The position numbers and the translations under genes were made by a program. The notes under the pieces were generated by a model. The model saw only the letters and a program-made list of their open reading frames with translations. It made no database searches and was not told the origin of the DNA. DNA of 64,000 nucleotides from Enterobacteriaceae endosymbiont of Plateumaris braccata. Lineage in GTDB: Bacteria; Pseudomonadota; Gammaproteobacteria; Enterobacterales; Enterobacteriaceae. Shown piece by piece: positions 59,959 to 64,000 of this stretch. Location: assembly GCF_012563325.1 (NCBI RefSeq), contig NZ_CP046232.1, positions 126,321 to 190,320 of the forward strand. The letters run 5' to 3'. The first letter of the stretch is position 1. The number at the start of each line of letters is the position of its first letter.

Positions 59959-60915
59959 ATGTTGTATTGGGGTAGATTAATTGGTTTTTTAATTAGTGTA
60001 ATGTTTGGAAATAATTTTTCTAGTATAATATTTGGTATTTTAATTGGTTCGATAGTAGATAAAATAAATGAAATGTATTATGAAAATCAATATTTTGAAA
60101 ATCAAGAATTAATAAAAAAATTATACTTAAAAACTATTTTTGAAGTTATGGGATATATCAGTAAGTCTAAAGGTTTTATTAGTAATAAAGATATTAAAAT
60201 GACTACAGACTTAATGAAAGATATGAATCTTAATAAAAGAGATATTTTATATGCACAAAATTCATTTAAAAATGGTAAAAAAGATGATTATCCTTTAACT
60301 CATAAATTGAATAATTTATACAATATATTCATTACTAGGAGTGACTTAATAGAAAATTTTTTAAAAATTCAAATAAAAATAGCATTTATAAATGATTATT
60401 TAGATAAAAAAACAAAAAAAGTATTATTTATAATATTTAATGAATTAAATATATCTGAAATTCAAATAAGACATTTTATAAATAATTTAATTCTAAATGA
60501 ATCTGCAAAAAAATTTTTTTTTAAAGACTTTTTTAAATATTATAATAATAATAATAATAATTATTATAATAATAATTATTATGATAATCAATCCAATTAT
60601 TATGATAATCAATCCAATTATTATGATAATCAATCCAATTATTATGATAATTATCAAGATAATAATTATTATCATAATCATCAAGATGATTTCAATCAAT
60701 TAAATATAGAAAAAGCTTATACAATATTAGGAGTAAAGAAAAGTGATAGTTTATTAAAAATTAAAAGAGCTTATCGAAAATTAATGAGTAAATATCATCC
60801 TGATAAATTAGTTTCAAAAGGATATTCCGCGGAAACATTAGAAAAAGCTAAAGTAAAAACACAAAATATACAAGCTGCATATAATTTAATAAAAAAACAA
60901 AAATCTTTTCATTAA
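59959..60915 (+). CDS. djlA: DjlA, membrane-anchored DnaJ-like co-chaperone
   Basis: DjlA has one N-terminal membrane helix, a cytoplasmic TerB-like domain and a C-terminal J-domain that activates DnaK. The product is 318 aa (E. coli 271). MLYWGRLIGFLIS begins the helix; EVMGYISKSKGFIS and KDDYPLTHKL belong to the TerB-like domain; the J-domain carries HPD in KYHPDKLVSKG near residue 280. The extra length is a linker (about 193-245) of tyrosine, asparagine, aspartate and glutamine with a 7-residue DNQSNYY unit repeated three times. A GAGGAA ribosome site precedes it. It is divergent from surA. Confidence 0.95.
   Translation: MLYWGRLIGFLISVMFGNNFSSIIFGILIGSIVDKINEMYYENQYFENQELIKKLYLKTIFEVMGYISKSKGFISNKDIKMTTDLMKDMNLNKRDILYAQNSFKNGKKDDYPLTHKLNNLYNIFITRSDLIENFLKIQIKIAFINDYLDKKTKKVLFIIFNELNISEIQIRHFINNLILNESAKKFFFKDFFKYYNNNNNNYYNNNYYDNQSNYYDNQSNYYDNQSNYYDNYQDNNYYHNHQDDFNQLNIEKAYTILGVKKSDSLLKIKRAYRKLMSKYHPDKLVSKGYSAETLEKAKVKTQNIQAAYNLIKKQKSFH
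60581..60643 (+). repeat. Three perfect tandem copies of a 21-base unit inside djlA
   Basis: Copies at 60581-60601, 60602-60622 and 60623-60643 are identical; a partial fourth (ATGATAAT) follows to 60651. The unit is a multiple of three and encodes a 7-residue tyrosine/asparagine-rich repeat, so copy number changes would keep the frame. A poly-asparagine/tyrosine tract with AAT and TAT codons comes just before it. Confidence 0.97.
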
Positions 60916-60923
60916 ATAAAAAA

Positions 60924-60937
60924 TATTTAATTAAATA
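60924..60937. repeat. 14-base palindrome at the djlA/acpS convergent junction
   Basis: TATTTAATTAAATA is a perfect palindrome in the 25-base gap between the two stop codons. A+T only; it may be chance but matches the pattern at other convergent junctions. Confidence 0.25.
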
Positions 60938-60940
60938 AAC

Positions 60941-61324
60941 TTAACCTTCAATTATAACAATTGCACAAACATATTTTTTTTCATCAGATAATGATACATG
61001 AATTTTTTTATATTTCATTTTATTTGCAACTTTTAATGCTTGATGAAAAATTTTTAATTTTGGTTTACCATATTTATTAGAGTATAATTCAAATTGATTA
61101 AAAAATATTCCATTGGTAAAACCAGTATTTAAAGCTTTTACGGCTGATTCTTTAATAGCAAAATGTTTAGCTAAAAAATATATATTATTTTTATAATTGT
61201 TATTATAATCATTTCTTTCATTTATAGTAAGAATTTTATGTATAAAACGATTTTTAAATTTATAAAAAATTTTTTGAATTCTACTAATTTCTACGATATC
61301 AATACCTATTCCAATAATTTTCAT
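60941..61324 (-). CDS. acpS: AcpS, holo-acyl-carrier-protein synthase
   Basis: AcpS transfers the 4'-phosphopantetheine arm to acyl carrier protein. The start at 61324 gives MKIIGIGIDIVEISRI, matching the family, and 127 aa (E. coli 126); an in-frame ATG 33 bases upstream adds residues with no counterpart. The magnesium ligands are in GIDIVEI near residue 8 and FAIKESAVKAL near 57. The C-terminus HVSLSDEKKYVCAIVIIE is typical. Only an AAGA-like ribosome site is visible. recO and pdxJ, between era and acpS in E. coli, are missing. Confidence 0.94.
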   Translation of the reverse strand: MKIIGIGIDIVEISRIQKIFYKFKNRFIHKILTINERNDYNNNYKNNIYFLAKHFAIKESAVKALNTGFTNGIFFNQFELYSNKYGKPKLKIFHQALKVANKMKYKKIHVSLSDEKKYVCAIVIIEG

Positions 61325-61362
61325 ATTAAATCTTAATTTAAAATTAAAATAAATCAAAATAT

Positions 61363-62205
61363 TTATTTTAATTTAATCCATATATTTAATGTAATTTTTT
61401 TTTTAAAAAATTTTTCTATACTATTTTGAGATCTATTGACAATAAATTTTATTATATTAGCATTTTTACCTATTAATATTTTTTTTTGACTTATTTTTTT
61501 AACATAAATTAGTACATTAATATTTTTTAAGAGAATTTTAGAATTTCTAATAAATGGTTCTATTTTGATTTTTATCATATATGGTAATTCATTATGAATA
61601 TATCTTATAATATATTCTCGTATTATTTCAGAAATAATTAATTCTTTCGATTGATTTGTAATGTAATTTTTTGGAAATAAATGTTTTTTTTTAGGTAAAA
61701 TTTTAAATATAGCATGATTAATATCATTAACATATAATTTTTTTTTTGCCGAAACCATAATTAAATCAGTAAACAATATTTTTTTTTTAATAAAATTAAT
61801 ATATGTTAATAATATTGTTTTATTATAAATTTTATCTATTTTATTAATTACAATAATAATTGGAATAAAAATAGTAATTTTATTGATTATTTTAATAATA
61901 TTTTCTTCTATATTGTTCCATTTATTTTGATCTAAGACTAATAAAATTACATCAATATTATTTTTATTAAATAAATTATTATAAATAACATTATTATTCT
62001 CTATAAAACCAGGAGTATCAATGTATTCAATTTGATAATTATTATAATTGTATATTCCAGAAATATTAAAACAAGTAGTATTTATTTTATGAGATGTAAT
62101 AGAAATTTTTTTTCCTATTAGAGAATTCAATAATGTAGATTTTCCTACATTAGTTCTACCTAATATTAAAACTCTACCAAAATAAAATGATATTATTCTA
62201 TTCAC
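61363..62205 (-). CDS. era: Era, ribosome-assembly GTPase
   Basis: Era binds the 3' end of 16S rRNA and is required for 30S assembly. The product has 280 aa (E. coli 301). GTPase motifs: G1 GRTNVGKSTLLN near residue 16, switch I SHKINTTCF, G3 YIDTPGF near 60, G4 VINKIDK near 120. The C-terminal KH domain begins about residue 195 with SEIIREYIIRYIHNELPY and includes the GXXG-like IGKNANIIK. It stops near ITLNIWIKLK, about 17 residues earlier than E. coli. Together with RsmA and Rnc it belongs to rRNA maturation. Confidence 0.95.
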   Translation of the reverse strand: MNRIISFYFGRVLILGRTNVGKSTLLNSLIGKKISITSHKINTTCFNISGIYNYNNYQIEYIDTPGFIENNNVIYNNLFNKNNIDVILLVLDQNKWNNIEENIIKIINKITIFIPIIIVINKIDKIYNKTILLTYINFIKKKILFTDLIMVSAKKKLYVNDINHAIFKILPKKKHLFPKNYITNQSKELIISEIIREYIIRYIHNELPYMIKIKIEPFIRNSKILLKNINVLIYVKKISQKKILIGKNANIIKFIVNRSQNSIEKFFKKKITLNIWIKLK

Positions 62206-62226
62206 TTTTTTAATATACCTATCTTT

Positions 62227-62904
62227 TTAAATTCCTAATTTAATTAATGCATGTTTTGCTGCTGATTGTTCTGCTTTACGGCGACTAGAACCTATTCCTG
62301 TTATTATTTCTGATATACCGTTAATTTTACATTGAATAATAAATTTCTGATTATGTACCTCACCATTTATTTGTAATATAAAATAATATGGTAATGGTAA
62401 ATGAGATCTTTGTAAATATTCTTGTAATTTTGTTTTAGGATCTTTTTGATTATTGCCAGGTATAATTTCTTTTAATCTAAATTTATACCATTTTAATATA
62501 ATTTTTTCTACAATTTTAATATTAGAATCTATACAAATACTACCAATTAAAGCTTCCATAGTATCTGCTAAAATAGATTCTCTATTATATCCTCCATTTT
62601 TTAATTCTCCTGGACCTAATAATAAATATTCTCCTAATTTAAATTCTCTAGCAATATTAGCTAATGTATTACCCCTCACTAAAGTAGCTCTCATACGACT
62701 CATATTACCTTCATTTACGTTAGGAAATTTATTATATAATTCTTTAGCAATAATATAACTAAGTATAGAATCTCCTAAAAATTCTAATCTTTCATTATGT
62801 TTACAGCTTGCACTTCGATGAGTTAAAGCTTGATATAATAAATTTTGACGGTTAAAAGTATAACCTAACTTTTGTTGTAATTGGTTTATCATAATAAAAT
62901 TCAC
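62227..62904 (-). CDS. rnc: Rnc, ribonuclease III
   Basis: RNase III cleaves double-stranded RNA, including the 30S rRNA precursor. The product has 225 aa (E. coli 226) and is closely similar throughout. The catalytic signature [12 protein letters not shown] is near residue 38, the second acidic site [12 protein letters not shown] near 114. The double-stranded RNA-binding domain starts about 154 and ends [19 protein letters not shown]. It lies 21 bases upstream of era and 37 downstream of lepB, as in E. coli. Confidence 0.98.
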   Translation of the reverse strand: MNFIMINQLQQKLGYTFNRQNLLYQALTHRSASCKHNERLEFLGDSILSYIIAKELYNKFPNVNEGNMSRMRATLVRGNTLANIAREFKLGEYLLLGPGELKNGGYNRESILADTMEALIGSICIDSNIKIVEKIILKWYKFRLKEIIPGNNQKDPKTKLQEYLQRSHLPLPYYFILQINGEVHNQKFIIQCKINGISEIITGIGSSRRKAEQSAAKHALIKLGI

Positions 62905-62941
62905 ATAATTATATTCTAATATTTTTATATAATAATTAGTG

Positions 62942-63889
62942 TTATTTAATTTCCTTTATTCTATAAAAACGTATTTTAGACGGCCATATATTTTTTTGTT
63001 TTTCTAAACTCATCCAAATATAAGTAGCTTTTCCTAATAAATATTTTTTATTTACAAAACCCCAATAACGACTATCATAACTATCATCACGATTATCTCC
63101 CATTACAAAATAACTATCATAAGGTACTATCCATGTATAATCAGGTTGATTATCTTGATGATATATTTCTAATGTTTGAAATATTTCAGGAGAAAATAGA
63201 ATTTTATGAGAAAAATCATGTATTTTTTCTGTATATTCAAATAATTTTAAACCCCCAAAAATATTTTTATTATGAATATTATAAAGAATAATATTTTTAT
63301 CTAAATTTTTATTAAAACTTTTAAACATTTGAACATAATTACTTATTTTAAATTTTTTATATTGAATAATTTTATTGTTTTTATTAAAAGAATACAAAAA
63401 GACTTGCTTATTTTTTATATTGTATACAATTTTATCTCCTGGTAAACCTATTATTCTTTTGATATAAACTACTTTAGGATTTTTAGGAAATTGAAAAACA
63501 ACAATATCTCCTCTTTTAGGATTTTTATTATTTATAAAATAATGATTATTTAATGGATTTTTTATACCATAAATAAATTTATTTACTAAAACAAAATCTC
63601 CTATAAGTAAAGTTGGCATCATTGATTCTGATGGAATATAAAATGGTTCGTATAAAAAAAAACGAATTAAAAATACTGCTAATATAATAGGAAACAAAGA
63701 TCCAATTTCTCTTTGCCAAGATTCTCTATACTTACTAACATTATAATAATATATATTTTGATTATGTCTTTTTTTATAAAAAATATATAATATTATGATT
63801 TTATAATAAAACCATATACACCCTGTTATTAATAAACTAAACATTAGTACTAATTGAAATATATTATTATTAATATTCATATTTTCCAT
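62942..63889 (-). CDS. lepB: LepB, signal peptidase I
   Basis: LepB removes signal peptides from exported proteins at the outer face of the inner membrane. The product has 315 aa (E. coli 324). Two N-terminal hydrophobic segments (about 10-30 and 62-80) are followed by the catalytic serine in [11 protein letters not shown] near residue 87 and lysine in [14 protein letters not shown] near 145. Box E appears as [19 protein letters not shown] near 265. The middle periplasmic part is divergent. PotD and SurA in this window would be substrates. Confidence 0.96.
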   Translation of the reverse strand: MENMNINNNIFQLVLMFSLLITGCIWFYYKIIILYIFYKKRHNQNIYYYNVSKYRESWQREIGSLFPIILAVFLIRFFLYEPFYIPSESMMPTLLIGDFVLVNKFIYGIKNPLNNHYFINNKNPKRGDIVVFQFPKNPKVVYIKRIIGLPGDKIVYNIKNKQVFLYSFNKNNKIIQYKKFKISNYVQMFKSFNKNLDKNIILYNIHNKNIFGGLKLFEYTEKIHDFSHKILFSPEIFQTLEIYHQDNQPDYTWIVPYDSYFVMGDNRDDSYDSRYWGFVNKKYLLGKATYIWMSLEKQKNIWPSKIRFYRIKEIK

Positions 63890-63908
63890 ACTTAAAGTAA
63901 TAAATTAT

Positions 63909-64000
63909 TTATTTTGTTATTTTTAATATAGCTAAAAAAACAGAAGTAGGTAATAAAACGTTACCAATAACTTTCATTTTTTTTTTTCCTTCTTTTTGTT
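63909..64000 (-). CDS. lepA: LepA (EF-4), C-terminal end only
   Basis: Translating the minus strand from the window edge to the TAA at 63911-63909 gives a lysine-rich stretch followed by KVIGNVLLPTSVFLAILKITK, resembling the end of elongation factor 4 (E. coli ends with a KQVGNVELPQEAFLAIL block). Its position directly upstream of lepB is the E. coli order. Only about 30 residues are visible. An 11-base A run (complement of 63977-63987) lies in the coding part. Confidence 0.85.
   Translation of the reverse strand, partial: QKEGKKKMKVIGNVLLPTSVFLAILKITK

Noticed and set aside
60581..60643. Direct repeats considered as a CRISPR array
   Set aside because: There are no spacers; the repeat is 21 bases, contiguous and in frame within djlA.
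60493..60703. Isoleucine-rich frames on both strands across the djlA repeat
   Set aside because: They are by-products of the AAT/ATT-like repeat; the djlA frame carries recognisable domains on both sides.
61325..61357. Upstream in-frame start for acpS
   Set aside because: The added residues have no counterpart in AcpS; the start at 61324 gives the usual length.
1..64000. Replication origin, phage or insertion sequence
   Set aside because: No DnaA-box cluster, transposase, integrase or flanking repeats were found in the window.

Overview
The window is a very AT-rich chromosome segment from a gammaproteobacterium with a reduced genome. Nearly every gene is a close homologue of an Enterobacterales (E. 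coli-type) gene, and several E. coli neighbourhoods survive: hisGDCBHAFI, rnhA-dnaQ-tRNA-Asp, mscS-fbaA-pgk-tktA, the mur part of the dcw cluster, dnaK-dnaJ, pepA-valS, argF-ridA, prmB-aroC, yajC-secD-secF, surA-rsmA-apaG-apaH with djlA, and lepA-lepB-rnc-era-acpS. Between these blocks, genes present in free-living relatives are missing, often with only tens of bases left. No phage, insertion sequence, CRISPR array or recognisable pseudogene was seen. Together with complete histidine synthesis, chorismate synthase, an arginine-pathway enzyme and central carbon genes, this suggests an obligate, probably insect-associated nutritional symbiont. The genus cannot be fixed from this window.

Layout. 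1-2731: end of tsaB, then the hslVU protease. 2789-9889: the whole histidine operon on the minus strand, with hisD and hisC fused in one frame. 10085-16764: rnhA/dnaQ, tRNA-Asp, mscS and a glycolysis/pentose phosphate block. 17055-23383: metK, gyrA, mutS. 23384-23907: a 524-base spacer with no gene. 23908-37217: rsmH, murE-murF-mraY-murD-murG-murC-ddlB, a DciA/DUF721 protein and secA, with every division gene of the ancestral cluster absent. 37281-40446: dnaJ and dnaK behind a clear heat-shock (sigma-32) promoter. 40748-47835: pepA, valS, argF, ridA, potD. 47861-51861: trhO, tRNA-Leu(CAA), tRNA-Asn, prmB, aroC, a 2-Cys peroxiredoxin. 51991-55184: yajC-secD-secF. 55311-60915: rsmC, apaH, apaG, rsmA, surA and divergent djlA. 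60941-64000: acpS, era, rnc, lepB and the end of lepA.

How it fits together. The his operon makes histidine from PRPP and ATP; tktA, pgk and fbaA connect glycolysis with pentose and erythrose phosphates; aroC makes chorismate. MurC-F, MraY and MurG with Ddl give lipid II, but the divisome genes that normally use it are not here. SecA, SecD, SecF, YajC, LepB and SurA form an export and envelope-folding set, while lpxC and lptD are missing from their ancestral places. The three vitamin B6 genes expected in these neighbourhoods (epd, pdxA, pdxJ) are all gone. DNA replication, repair and topology functions (dnaQ, rnhA, mutS, gyrA) and many rRNA, tRNA or protein modification enzymes are kept.

I did not find a clearly undescribed system. 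The strongest leads are the HisD-HisC fusion, the mur cluster without division genes (with a MurD lacking an invariant arginine), a 58-base perfect palindrome between secA and dnaJ, and the coherent loss of B6 genes.
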